From NCBI GenBank assembly GCA_024636225.1, contig JAGXHN010000015.1, positions 1 to 27,924 on the forward strand: 27,924 nt of DNA, given 5' to 3'. The position numbers were made by a program, and so were the translations under genes. Positions 15,668 through 23,866 of this stretch are shown piece by piece; the stretch's first letter is position 1; every line of letters starts with the position of its first letter. The notes beneath the pieces were generated by a model. The model was not told the DNA's origin, searched no databases, and saw only the letters and a list, made by a program, of their open reading frames with translations. This stretch comes from Desulfuromonadaceae bacterium. GTDB lineage: Bacteria; Desulfobacterota; Desulfuromonadia; Desulfuromonadales; UBA2294.

Positions 15668-16981
15668 ATGTCGACATTGAAAGAAACTCTGCGTAAAAAA
15701 ATTGATGCGCATCGTCCCCGTACAACCCGCCTGGTTAAAGAATTCAGTGATGTTTCGCTTGGCGAAGTCACTATCGGCCAGTGTATCGGTGGTGCACGTG
15801 GCATCAAATCTCTTGTTACTGACATTTCATATCTCGATCCGATGGAAGGGATCCGCTTCCGTGGTATGACCATTCCAGAGACCTTCGCTGCATTGCCGAA
15901 GGTTCCGGGCAAGGACCAGCCTTATGTCGAAGGGTTCTGGTATCTGTTATTGACCGGTGATGTCCCGACCATGGAGCAGACACTGGAAGTTGTTGCCGAC
16001 TGGAAAAAGCGCGCTCAGGTGCCGCAGTATGTTTATGATGTCCTCGATGCCCTGCCTGATGACAGCCATCCGATGGCCATGTTCTCTTCTGCCGTTCTGG
16101 CGATGCAGCGCGACTCGGTGTTCGCCAAGACTTACGCCTCCGGCAAGTTCAATAAAATGACCTGCTGGGAAGATATGTACGAAGATTCCAACAACATGAT
16201 GGCGAAGCTCGGTCCGATCGGTGCTTACATCTACCGCAAGAAGTACAAGAACAACAAGCAGATTGCTGCTGATCCGAAGCTCGATATGGGCGGCAACTTT
16301 GCTCACATGATGGGTGTTGATGCCCCTTATGATGATGTCGCCCGGATGTACTTCATTCTGCACTCCGATCACGAGTCCGGCAACGTATCGGCGCACACGA
16401 CACACTTGGTCGCTTCGGCTCTCTCTGACGCTTACTATGCGTACAGTGCCGGTCTTAACGGTCTTGCCGGTCCGCTGCATGGCCTCGCTAACGAAGAAGT
16501 TCTTCGCTGGACCCAGGCCTTCATGGAAAAACTCGGCGGCGAAGTTCCGACTGAAGAGAAACTCAAGGAAGCTCTCTGGGCAACCCTGAACAGCGGTCAG
16601 GTTATTCCGGGTTACGGCCATGCCGTTCTGCGCAAGACCGACCCGCGTTACACCTCACAGCGCGAATTCTGCCTCAAGACCGAAGGTCTCAAGGATTATC
16701 CGTTGTTCCAACTGGTTCGGATGATCTTCGAAGTTGCCCCGGGAGTTTTGACCGAGCATGGTAAAGCCAAGAATCCCTGGCCGAACGTTGATGCCCAGTC
16801 CGGCGTTATTCAGTGGTATTATGGTGTCACCCAGTACGAGTTTTACACTGTCCTGTTTGGTATCGGCCGTGCTCTCGGTTGTCTTGCCAACATCACTTGG
16901 GACCGTGCTCTTGGCTACGGTATCGAGCGTCCGAAGTCGGTCACAACCGCGATGCTGGAAGCTGCTGCCGGAATCAAGTAA
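15668..16981 (+). CDS. gltA: Citrate synthase, eukaryote-like type
   Basis: Condenses oxaloacetate and acetyl-CoA to citrate, the entry to the TCA cycle. It has 438 residues. The catalytic triad is visible: H271 in GPLHG, H318 in GYGHAVL and D375 in NVDAQSG. The C-terminal part (NVDAQSGVIQWYYG, then FYTVLFGIGRALG and ERPKS) resembles mitochondrial citrate synthase rather than the E. coli type; published work describes this class in Geobacteraceae. The ATG at 15668 has AAAGGAG at 15652-15658, 9 bases upstream, so an open frame reaching back to 15623 is not used. It is a single-gene unit with its own promoter and a strong terminator. Codon choice looks more biased toward C- and G-ending codons than its neighbours, as for a highly expressed gene. 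Confidence 0.97.
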   Translation: MSTLKETLRKKIDAHRPRTTRLVKEFSDVSLGEVTIGQCIGGARGIKSLVTDISYLDPMEGIRFRGMTIPETFAALPKVPGKDQPYVEGFWYLLLTGDVPTMEQTLEVVADWKKRAQVPQYVYDVLDALPDDSHPMAMFSSAVLAMQRDSVFAKTYASGKFNKMTCWEDMYEDSNNMMAKLGPIGAYIYRKKYKNNKQIAADPKLDMGGNFAHMMGVDAPYDDVARMYFILHSDHESGNVSAHTTHLVASALSDAYYAYSAGLNGLAGPLHGLANEEVLRWTQAFMEKLGGEVPTEEKLKEALWATLNSGQVIPGYGHAVLRKTDPRYTSQREFCLKTEGLKDYPLFQLVRMIFEVAPGVLTEHGKAKNPWPNVDAQSGVIQWYYGVTQYEFYTVLFGIGRALGCLANITWDRALGYGIERPKSVTTAMLEAAAGIK

Positions 16982-17011
16982 TCTGATAAATTATTTGCAA
17001 CTGTTGAACTT

Positions 17012-17045
17012 AAGCGGGGATGCCATCGGCATCCCCGCTTTTTTT
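17012..17045 (+). terminator. Intrinsic terminator of gltA
   Basis: A perfect 13-base-pair stem (17012-17024 with 17028-17040), whose core is GCGGGGATGCC, closes an ATC loop and runs into seven T at 17039-17045. It starts 31 bases after the stop codon. This is the clearest terminator in the window. Confidence 0.95.
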
Positions 17046-17285
17046 CAGTTTATGTCGTTCTGTTTTGCTCTCCTGCTCGTTGATGCGAGAGCATGCACTT
17101 GTCTGTTGTAATTTATAATCTTTACAGGAAACAAAGAGATTGTTAACATCCCCTGTTATTTGTTCATTCCTACTGTTTTTCGCGCCGCAGAATGAGCCAC
17201 CTTGTCGGGTATCTATTTTGTCCAGTTGTTTTATTTTTTTGCATGTGCAGCATTTGTCATTACCCTTTTCTGATTCGGTCTGTAG
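17046..17285. other. Gap between the gltA terminator and smc
   Basis: No convincing gene. Contents are a hairpin with GCTCTC (17067-17072) and GAGAGC (17087-17092), a perfect TATAAT at 17114-17119 without a good -35 box, and a T-rich stretch before the smc start. The smc promoter is presumably here but I cannot place it firmly. Confidence 0.4.
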
Positions 17286-20200
17286 ATGAAAATCAAGCGC
17301 CTTGACATCATTGGTTTTAAATCGTTCGTCGATAAGATGTCCTTTGAGTTTCCGGAAGGGGTTGTCGGAATCGTCGGACCGAACGGCTGTGGCAAGAGCA
17401 ATATTGTCGATGCGATCTGTTGGGCAATGGGCGAACAGAGTGCTAAAAAGCTGCGCGGCAAGGCGATGGAAGATCTTATCTTTGGTGGTAGTGAATCGCG
17501 CAAACCCCATGGCATGGCCGAAGTTTCGCTCTACTTTTCAAATGAGGACGGTCTGGCACCGCCTGTTTATAAAGATTATGCGGAGATTGTCGTTACCCGG
17601 CGACTTTATCGTAATGGGGAGAGTGAATACCAGATCAATAAAACACCTTGTCGGTTGCTTGATGTTACAGAGTTATTCATGGACACCGGAATCGGTGCCA
17701 AGGCTTACTCGATTATTGAGCAGGGGAAAATTGGTATGGTCCTCAATTCCAAGCCAGAGGATCGACGTTTCCTGATCGAAGAAGCTGCCGGTGTTACCAA
17801 GTATAAATCGCGTAAAAAATCTGCGTTACGAAAAATTGATGCGACCAGGCATAATCTTGAGCGTCTGAATGATATCGTCAGTGAAGTCCGGCGGCAGTCC
17901 GGCAGCCTGAAACGTCAGGCTAAAAAAGCCGAGCAGTTTCGTGAACTTCGTGATGAACAACGAAATATTGAAACACGATTGGCGTATGATCGTTATCAGG
18001 AGTTGGCGATCGGGCTTCAAGACAAGGGTGCACGTGAAAAACAGTTGCAATCGTTTATCGATGAGAAGATAGCTTTTCAGGCCCAACAAGAGGCCAGCCT
18101 GGAGGCGATACGGCTCGAGCAGACGATGCGTGAAAGAGACGTGACGCAGGAACAGGAACGTGTGTTTCTTCTAACCACAGAAATCCAGAAAGTAGAAGCG
18201 ACGATCGAAGGAAATACCAAGGAAGTGGAGATCATTCTCAGGCAGCAGGAACGTCATGCGGCTGAGGAAGCCGAAACGGTTCAGCGCCTTGCCGAGTTAG
18301 ATGCTGAAGAGATAGCTCTGGTCACGAGCCTGAAAGCCTTCAGGGATGAGATGGTTCATGAAGAACGGCGTTTGGGTGAATCAGAGTTTAAGTTGTTGGA
18401 TATCACCGAGCAGGAGCTGGTGACCTCGCGTCAACTCGAAGAAGAACGCGCACAACTTTATCAATCTCTCGGGGAGATGACGCGATTCAGTTCACAAAAA
18501 CAGGAAGCTGAACGGCGTCTTCAGTCGCTGGCGCTGCAAACTGAAAAGAGCCACTCAGAGGCTCAGTCTCTGCAACAGGCGCACGATGTTGCCAGCAAGC
18601 AGGCTGTCGCTCTGGAGAGTTTGTTACAGCAGGTTGTGACAGAACGAAACGCCTTGCAGCAGCAGCGTTCTGAATTCGAAACGTTGCGCTCGACCCTCGA
18701 AGGACGGTCTGAAGCGAGTGAACAACTCTTTTCTGCCAGACGTGAGGAGCTGAATCTGCTACAGGCGCGACTGGAGTCGTTACGACAGATCGAAAAAAAT
18801 CTTGAGGGGTACGGCAGCGGAGTTAAAACTTTACTTGGCGATAGCCGTTTTAAACAAATATTTCAGACGGTTGTCGCCGACCATCTCAATGTGTCTCCCC
18901 GTTATGAGGCGGCTGTAGAGGCTGTCCTCGGTGATCGACTTCAATCGCTGCTCGCTTCGGATCGAGAGCAACCGCTGGCTGCCGTTGAGTTTTTACGGCA
19001 ATCCCAAGGCCGTTGTACTTTTCTTCTCCCCGGAGTTATTCCTGTTGTATCGGCGTCTTTGCCCGGAACCTCTTTGGCCGATTTGATCGGGGTCAAGCCC
19101 GAACAGACGGTTTTGATCGCTCTTTTGTCCGGTGTTCAACTGGTCGAAAATCTGCACGATTTTTTTGGCGAGAATCTCCCCCCGGGGACCGTTCTGGTGT
19201 CGGAGAGTGGTGAAACGCTGTCGTCGCGCGGAGAGTTTACCGGCGGATCGCGGGACATTCTGCAGCAGGGCCTGTTGCACAAAAAGAGAGAGATCAAGGA
19301 ACTTGACGCGGCGGTTGAAGATTTGGCAATCGCTGTTGGCCGGTTGGCGCGTGAACGCGAAGAGCTGCGCACTGAGCTGGTCGATGCGATGGATGGTCTA
19401 CGCGAGGTTGAGGCAGCACTGCATCGAAACGAATTGCAATTGGTTGAGAGTGAGCGTGATCTTGCCGGTCGCCGAACCGAAGTCGAACGGCTCTATGAGC
19501 GGCTGGAAGTTCTCAATTTCGAGGCTGGACAACTGCATGAGGAGAAGTCGGAGCTGACGAAACAGTTGCTGGAATCGTCATCTTCACACGATACACAGCT
19601 GCAAAAAAAAACGGGGCAGGAACAGAAGGTTCTCAATCTTCAGGCCTCCGTCCAACAGCTCCGTCAGGCCCGTGAAGTGGTGGCCGAAGAAGTGACAACG
19701 TTTAAAGTTGCTTTTGCCAGTTGCCGCGAACGTGAAGAGAGTGGGCGTCAGTCGCTGGAACAGTTTTCCCGAATGCGTCAGGAACAACAGACACGTGTCG
19801 TTTCATTAAGGGCAATGCAATCGGATGCAACTCTCTCCTGCTCACGCCTGCAGGCTTCGAATATCCGTCTGCGCGAACAGCTTGCAGGGCTGTTCGAAGT
19901 AAGGGATGCTCAGGCCGGGGCGGTCATCCGTCTGCGTGAAGAATTTGAATCCGGGCGGGCAAAGATCGATCAGCAGGATGCGCAATTGAAAAAAGTGCGC
20001 AGTGAGCTTTCGGGTCTGCAGGGGGAATTGTCGGGTTTGCAGCTTGCCGGCCGGGAGCTGGAGCTGGAAGCCGAGCATCTGCGTGAAACGATTCTGGAAC
20101 GCCATCGTCTTGACCTTCAAAGCTTTACCCCCCCGGGAGAGACTTGGGACTCGTCCGGAAAAGCGCGACGCCTTGAAGAGTTGCGCCGGCAGATCGAAGC

Positions 20201-20801
20201 GATGGGCGAGGTCAATTTGACCGCTATTGAGGAGTTTCAGGAGCTAGAAGAGAGGTATACTTTCCTTACTACGCAGCGCGAGGACCTTCAGGAATCGTTA
20301 ACCGGACTGCAGGCAGCCATCAGTAAGATCAACCGGACGACACGGCGTCGGTTTCGTGAAACCTTCGATCTGGTCAACACCAAGTTTCAGGAGAATTTCC
20401 CCCGCCTGTTTCGCGGTGGCAAAGCTATTTTGCGGCTGACAGATGAAGATGATCTGCTGGAGACCGGGATTGAGATCGAGGCACAACCCCCGGGGAAAAG
20501 ATTACAGAATGTTACGCTCCTTTCGGGCGGGGAGAAGGCTTTGACGGCAGTTGCGTTGATCTTCGCGATTTTCATGGTTAAACCGTCCCCTTTTTGCCTG
20601 CTCGACGAAGTCGATGCGCCGCTGGATGATGCGAATATTGGCCGTTTCAATGAGATTGTTCGTGAAATGTCGAAAATGTCGCAGTTCATTATTATTACTC
20701 ATAGCAAGCGGACGATGGAAATTGCCGACACCCTGTATGGTGTTACGATGGAAGAGCCGGGCGTGTCGAAAACGGTCTCCGTAAGAATTAACGAGTATTG
20801 A
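17286..20801 (+). CDS. smc: Chromosome segregation protein SMC
   Basis: Condensin ATPase that compacts and helps segregate the chromosome. It has 1171 residues, normal for bacterial SMC. The N-terminal half-ATPase has Walker A GPNGCGKS at 31-38. Long coiled coils rich in Glu, Gln, Arg and Leu flank a hinge at about 506-655 (YGSGVKTLL to FTGGS). The C-terminal half has the signature LLSGGEKAL with S1080 and Walker B LLDEVDAPLDD with D1107 and E1108. The ATG is fixed by MKIKRLDIIGFKSF, the family start, although no clear ribosome binding site precedes it. The next gene starts 6 bases after the stop. The kleisin and partner genes scpA and scpB are not in the window. Confidence 0.97.
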   Translation: MKIKRLDIIGFKSFVDKMSFEFPEGVVGIVGPNGCGKSNIVDAICWAMGEQSAKKLRGKAMEDLIFGGSESRKPHGMAEVSLYFSNEDGLAPPVYKDYAEIVVTRRLYRNGESEYQINKTPCRLLDVTELFMDTGIGAKAYSIIEQGKIGMVLNSKPEDRRFLIEEAAGVTKYKSRKKSALRKIDATRHNLERLNDIVSEVRRQSGSLKRQAKKAEQFRELRDEQRNIETRLAYDRYQELAIGLQDKGAREKQLQSFIDEKIAFQAQQEASLEAIRLEQTMRERDVTQEQERVFLLTTEIQKVEATIEGNTKEVEIILRQQERHAAEEAETVQRLAELDAEEIALVTSLKAFRDEMVHEERRLGESEFKLLDITEQELVTSRQLEEERAQLYQSLGEMTRFSSQKQEAERRLQSLALQTEKSHSEAQSLQQAHDVASKQAVALESLLQQVVTERNALQQQRSEFETLRSTLEGRSEASEQLFSARREELNLLQARLESLRQIEKNLEGYGSGVKTLLGDSRFKQIFQTVVADHLNVSPRYEAAVEAVLGDRLQSLLASDREQPLAAVEFLRQSQGRCTFLLPGVIPVVSASLPGTSLADLIGVKPEQTVLIALLSGVQLVENLHDFFGENLPPGTVLVSESGETLSSRGEFTGGSRDILQQGLLHKKREIKELDAAVEDLAIAVGRLAREREELRTELVDAMDGLREVEAALHRNELQLVESERDLAGRRTEVERLYERLEVLNFEAGQLHEEKSELTKQLLESSSSHDTQLQKKTGQEQKVLNLQASVQQLRQAREVVAEEVTTFKVAFASCREREESGRQSLEQFSRMRQEQQTRVVSLRAMQSDATLSCSRLQASNIRLREQLAGLFEVRDAQAGAVIRLREEFESGRAKIDQQDAQLKKVRSELSGLQGELSGLQLAGRELELEAEHLRETILERHRLDLQSFTPPGETWDSSGKARRLEELRRQIEAMGEVNLTAIEEFQELEERYTFLTTQREDLQESLTGLQAAISKINRTTRRRFRETFDLVNTKFQENFPRLFRGGKAILRLTDEDDLLETGIEIEAQPPGKRLQNVTLLSGGEKALTAVALIFAIFMVKPSPFCLLDEVDAPLDDANIGRFNEIVREMSKMSQFIIITHSKRTMEIADTLYGVTMEEPGVSKTVSVRINEY

Positions 20802-20807
20802 ACCGTT

Positions 20808-21167
20808 ATGTCCTTCAAACAGACACTTGAAAATCTGATCGAAAGAGTGCCGGGAGCTCTTGGTGCTATTTTTGCCGATTGGGAAGGGGAGGCGGTCGAT
20901 CAGGTCTCGCGAATCGGCGATTATGAGCTCAAGGTGATCGGAGCCCATAAAGGGATTATTCTGACCAATATGCGTCTGGCCATGCGCGATCTTGAGAGTG
21001 ATATTCTCGAAGAGATTGTTGTAACCACGGAACGGTGTCAGACCCTGATTCTTCCTGTGACGCAAGATTATTATTTGGTTCTGACCCTTAAGCGGAGTGA
21101 AATGCTCGGTCGGGCCTTGTTCGAAGCGCGGCGCACAATCGCGATTTTGCGCGATGAGATCGTTTGA
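20808..21167 (+). CDS. Roadblock/LC7 domain protein
   Basis: It has 119 residues without membrane segments. The pattern near the start, a helix then GALGAIFADWEGEAVDQVSR, and the following helix and strands match the roadblock/LC7 (MglB-like) fold. In bacteria these proteins usually dimerise and regulate small Ras-like GTPases such as MglA. No MglA-type GTPase gene is adjacent; the only nearby GTPase is FtsY, which is SRP-type. It lies 6 bases after smc and 49 bases before ftsY, most likely in one transcript. The fold assignment comes from sequence pattern only, and the partner is unknown. Confidence 0.65.
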   Translation: MSFKQTLENLIERVPGALGAIFADWEGEAVDQVSRIGDYELKVIGAHKGIILTNMRLAMRDLESDILEEIVVTTERCQTLILPVTQDYYLVLTLKRSEMLGRALFEARRTIAILRDEIV

Positions 21168-21216
21168 ACGTGTTTAATCTCTCCTCCCCTTTTTATCTAT
21201 CTCAAGGTTTATAATT

Positions 21217-22452
21217 ATGGAGTCGTACCTGAATTTATTGTTGGATTTTTTACAAAATATCCTTGCCCGGATGGGGGTTGCAGAAGCAACACGGCCCTTT
21301 GGGGCGATGTTGATCCTTTATCTTGCAATCACTTTGTTGATTTTGCTCCTGGTTTTGATCTTGTGGTGGTCTGTCTGGCGTAAAAGTTATTCCCCGTCAA
21401 AAAAAGGGAGCTTACGCGTCGAAACGGACGAGCTTATTGCAGAATCTGACGTCGATATAAAACCGGATGATATAGAGGTTGGAGAAGCCTCTCTCGACGA
21501 AGAGGTGCTGGCAGCTGAAGCAGGGGCAGGGTTGGTCAAGTCGATTCGGTCCGGGCTGGAGAAGACCCGTGCGGCGTTGGTTGGACGGCTCGAATCTCTC
21601 TTTAAAGGGGAGCAGACCTTTACGCCTGAACTTTTCGAAGAGCTGGAGGAAGTTCTGATTACCTCAGATTTCGGGATGGCGACAACCGTATCGCTGGTGA
21701 CTGCACTGGAGCAAAGCTTCGCAGGAAAAGAGGTCACCTCTACAGACGTCTATCTTGCACTAAAAGCTGAGATTGCACGTCGGATCAAGATGGTCGCTTG
21801 CACGCAGTCGCGACCGATTAAAAGTGGGCCTGAAGTTATAATGGTCGTCGGCGTGAACGGGGTCGGCAAGACGACAACCATCGGCAAGCTTGCCAGTTAT
21901 TATAGTGAAGAAGGGAAAAGCGTCATTCTGGCTGCCGGCGACACCTTTCGCGCGGCGGCTGCCGAGCAGCTCTCTATCTGGGCAGAGCGAGCCGGGGCCG
22001 ATATCGTTCGTCATAGTGAAGGGGGCGATCCGGCTGCGGTCACTTTTGATGCGGCCAAAGCGGCCATTGCGCGTAAATCAGATCTCTTGATTGTCGATAC
22101 GGCTGGCCGCCTGCACACCAAGACAAATCTGATGGAAGAGCTCAAAAAGGTGCGTCGTGTCCTTGATCGAGAAATTCCAGGCGCTCCGCATCAGACTCTC
22201 CTCGTTGTTGATGCAACAACCGGCCAAAATGCGTTGGTTCAGGCGAAAATGTTTCAGGAAGCGGTTCAGGTTGATGGTATCGTTTTGACAAAGCTGGATG
22301 GAACCGCCAAAGGGGGGGTTATTGTCGCGATCTGTTCCGAATTGAAAATTCCGGTTCGTTTTGTCGGGGTCGGCGAGGGGTTGAGTGATCTGCGTCCTTT
22401 CGAAGCGGATGAATTTGCCGAGGCACTGTTTGGAAAAGACGAAGTCGCTTGA
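21217..22452 (+). CDS. ftsY: Signal recognition particle receptor FtsY
   Basis: GTPase that docks SRP-ribosome complexes at the membrane for co-translational insertion. It has 411 residues. Unlike E. coli FtsY, it begins with a clear membrane segment (about 29-51, [20 protein letters not shown]), then an acidic stretch at about 65-100, then the NG domain: N helix bundle at about 105-200, G1 GVNGVGKT at 212-219, G3 DTAGR at 294-298 and G4 TKLDG at 358-362. The ribosome binding site AAGG at 21204-21207 is 9 bases upstream. The membrane segment suggests permanent anchoring rather than reversible lipid binding. The neighbours are division genes, as in many bacteria. Confidence 0.96.
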   Translation: MESYLNLLLDFLQNILARMGVAEATRPFGAMLILYLAITLLILLLVLILWWSVWRKSYSPSKKGSLRVETDELIAESDVDIKPDDIEVGEASLDEEVLAAEAGAGLVKSIRSGLEKTRAALVGRLESLFKGEQTFTPELFEELEEVLITSDFGMATTVSLVTALEQSFAGKEVTSTDVYLALKAEIARRIKMVACTQSRPIKSGPEVIMVVGVNGVGKTTTIGKLASYYSEEGKSVILAAGDTFRAAAAEQLSIWAERAGADIVRHSEGGDPAAVTFDAAKAAIARKSDLLIVDTAGRLHTKTNLMEELKKVRRVLDREIPGAPHQTLLVVDATTGQNALVQAKMFQEAVQVDGIVLTKLDGTAKGGVIVAICSELKIPVRFVGVGEGLSDLRPFEADEFAEALFGKDEVA

Positions 22453-22477
22453 CTTCAAAACAGAGTTTATCTACACT
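22449..22477 (+). promoter_or_regulatory. Possible promoter for the zapB-like/zapA genes
   Basis: TTGACT at 22449-22454, overlapping the ftsY stop codon, with TACACT at 22472-22477 after a 17-base spacer. Transcription would start near 22484, ahead of the GGAAGG ribosome binding site. Confidence 0.4.
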
Positions 22478-22506
22478 TCCTCACTGAATAGGGAAGGTTA
22501 TCTTTC

Positions 22507-22686
22507 GTGGCTAATGACATCGTTTCGCGCCTGGAAAAACGAATCGATGAACTGATTGTCTTTCAGACAAGACTCAGCGCTGAGAACGAGCGTCTGAAGC
22601 AAGCCAAAAAAGTTCTTCAGAACGATCGAAAACGGTGTCAGCGTGAGTTGGACAGCATTCTGTCAAAACTTGATCACCTTGGATAG
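22507..22686 (+). CDS. Short coiled-coil ZapB-like cell division protein
   Basis: A 59-residue protein starting at GTG, with GGAAGG at 22492-22497 placed 9 bases upstream. It begins MANDIVSRLEKRIDELI and is almost entirely charged heptad-like helix (LSAENERLKQAKKVLQ, then ELDSILSKLDHL). Length, helix character and a start with LEKRIDELI resemble ZapB and the related short coiled-coil proteins encoded before zapA in many proteobacteria. ZapB binds ZapA and cross-links FtsZ filaments at the Z-ring. The zapA start lies only 8 bases after this stop, which fits co-translation. The short length and GTG start make it easy to miss. Confidence 0.75.
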   Translation: MANDIVSRLEKRIDELIVFQTRLSAENERLKQAKKVLQNDRKRCQRELDSILSKLDHLG

Positions 22687-22694
22687 GATAAACG

Positions 22695-22982
22695 TTGAAA
22701 AACGTTGCACGTGTCGTCATCTCCGGTCAGGAGTACGCGTTCAAGACTGACGCAAATCCTGAGGAAATTGAGCAGATCGCCGATTTCGTCAATGTTCGAA
22801 TCGATGAAGTTGCGGCATCAGGCCGGTGTGCTGACACTGTAGGTGTTTTGGTGCTGACCCTGATGAATATAGCAGGAGAGTATTCGCAACTGCTAAACGG
22901 TGGTGCTCCAAAGACAGGAGATGTACAGAGGCGCCTCGAACGGCTTCTGGCTAAAGTTGAGGCGGCTCTGCCGCCCGCATGA
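22695..22982 (+). CDS. zapA: Cell division protein ZapA
   Basis: Bundles FtsZ protofilaments at midcell. It has 95 residues. The N-terminal head is at about 1-50 (ARVVISGQEYAFKTDANPEEIEQIADFVN, typical of ZapA), followed by a helix that forms the tetramer coil. The start is TTG at 22695, with AGGA at 22685-22688 overlapping the end of the zapB-like gene. The RNA region that follows and then the 5-formyltetrahydrofolate cyclo-ligase gene give the same order, zapA-6S RNA-ygfA, as in gammaproteobacteria. Confidence 0.93.
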   Translation: MKNVARVVISGQEYAFKTDANPEEIEQIADFVNVRIDEVAASGRCADTVGVLVLTLMNIAGEYSQLLNGGAPKTGDVQRRLERLLAKVEAALPPA

Positions 22983-22991
22983 TTTAAAAAC

Positions 22992-23251
22992 CTTCTCTGT
23001 ATGGAGAGTTGAAATAGATTGGCAGTATACTACATGCCGCAAGGTGTGTTCGGTTCTGGTTGCCGTTGTGTATAGACAAAAGCTCCAGCCTGCCTTGCGC
23101 AGGTTTTGATAGTTTTCAGATTATTTAAAAGAGGTGCCAGTCGTCATCATACTTTTTGTGTAGCACGGTTTGTCCTCTATTTTTCTGGTCTGGATGCTGA
23201 TCGATCGGATCTTGGTCATCTCGCCCCATCTACTCCCCTTACAGAGATTCC
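22992..23251 (+). ncRNA. ssrS: Probable 6S RNA
   Basis: 6S RNA binds the housekeeping RNA polymerase by imitating an open promoter. The gap lies between zapA and ygfA, the usual place for this gene. The two ends pair over a long distance: 22994-23001 with 23240-23247 (eight perfect pairs), then GG/CC, then 23006-23009 with 23232-23235, with only two mismatches in 16, and a further AGAT/ATCT pair at 23016-23019 with 23228-23231. The 5' TTCTCTG and 3' GAGATTCC resemble the E. coli 6S ends. A self-complementary GATCGATC in the 3' strand could form the small hairpin seen in the central bubble of other 6S RNAs. At about 260 bases it is longer than the usual 180-200, and no strong promoter was found, so ends and identity are uncertain. 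Confidence 0.55.
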
Positions 23252-23270
23252 TTGATAAACGGAGTCTCTG
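23242..23270 (+). promoter_or_regulatory. Hairpin hiding the ygfA ribosome binding site
   Basis: A 10-base-pair stem (23242-23251 with 23261-23270, one G-U pair) closes a 9-base loop. The right arm begins with GGAG at 23261-23264, the ribosome binding site for the ATG at 23274. The left arm, CAGAGATTCC, is also the 3' end of the probable 6S RNA, so the two pairings exclude each other. Confidence 0.6.
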
Positions 23271-23273
23271 CCA

Positions 23274-23864
23274 ATGTCGAAACAGACGATTCGACAACGT
23301 CTATTAATTCAGAGACAGCAGCTTGACGCATCGAGTTGTGCCCGGCAGAGTGATGCAGTGCAGGAGCATGTCCTCACTTCGACGGTCTATGCAGAGGCGG
23401 TTTTACTCGCCCTTTATGCCCCGATTCGCAATGAGGTACAGACGCAGCGTATTCTGTCAGCAGCTCTTCTGGCCGGAAAGAGGGTCTGTTACCCGCGCCT
23501 TGAAAACGGTCGGATTGTTTTCGTCGAAGTCTCTGGTCAACATGATCTGCAGCCGGGTAAATTTGGTGTGCCGGAGCCACAGGGGAAAATTGTTGTTTCG
23601 CCGGAAGAGCTTGATCTGATTCTGGTGCCTGGGGTCGCCTTCGATTGCAGGGGAGGGCGTATCGGTTATGGTTCAGGTTATTATGATCGGATTCTGGCCG
23701 TTTGTGCAAACGCCAGATTTTTCGGATTGGCGTATACGTTTCAGCTTATTGAAAAAATACCGGAAGAAAAGCACGACATTCGACTCAACTTTCTCGCAAC
23801 GGAAGGTGAGATGATTGAGTTTAAACATAAACAGCTACACTTGATGAGCGGAGGGAGAATCTGA
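23274..23864 (+). CDS. ygfA: 5-formyltetrahydrofolate cyclo-ligase
   Basis: Converts 5-formyl-THF to 5,10-methenyl-THF using ATP, recycling folate. It has 196 residues. The N-terminal part has the basic helix typical of the family ([16 protein letters not shown]), and the signature [22 protein letters not shown] lies at about 118-140. GGAG at 23261-23264 is 9 bases before the ATG, inside a hairpin. Its placement after a probable 6S RNA repeats the ssrS-ygfA pair of E. coli, where both come from one transcript. The stop is 2 bases before the rny start. Confidence 0.95.
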   Translation: MSKQTIRQRLLIQRQQLDASSCARQSDAVQEHVLTSTVYAEAVLLALYAPIRNEVQTQRILSAALLAGKRVCYPRLENGRIVFVEVSGQHDLQPGKFGVPEPQGKIVVSPEELDLILVPGVAFDCRGGRIGYGSGYYDRILAVCANARFFGLAYTFQLIEKIPEEKHDIRLNFLATEGEMIEFKHKQLHLMSGGRI

Positions 23865-23866
23865 CC

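Noticed and set aside
15947..16621. Open frame of 224 residues opposite gltA
   Set aside because: It is the complement of a highly conserved gene; no ribosome binding site and no recognisable domain.
20502..21065. Open frame of 187 residues opposite the smc end and roadblock gene
   Set aside because: Antisense shadow spanning two real genes, with no family resemblance.
23089..23107. Small hairpin with TTTT as a zapA terminator
   Set aside because: The stem has only five pairs and lies inside the probable 6S RNA; it is more likely part of that fold.
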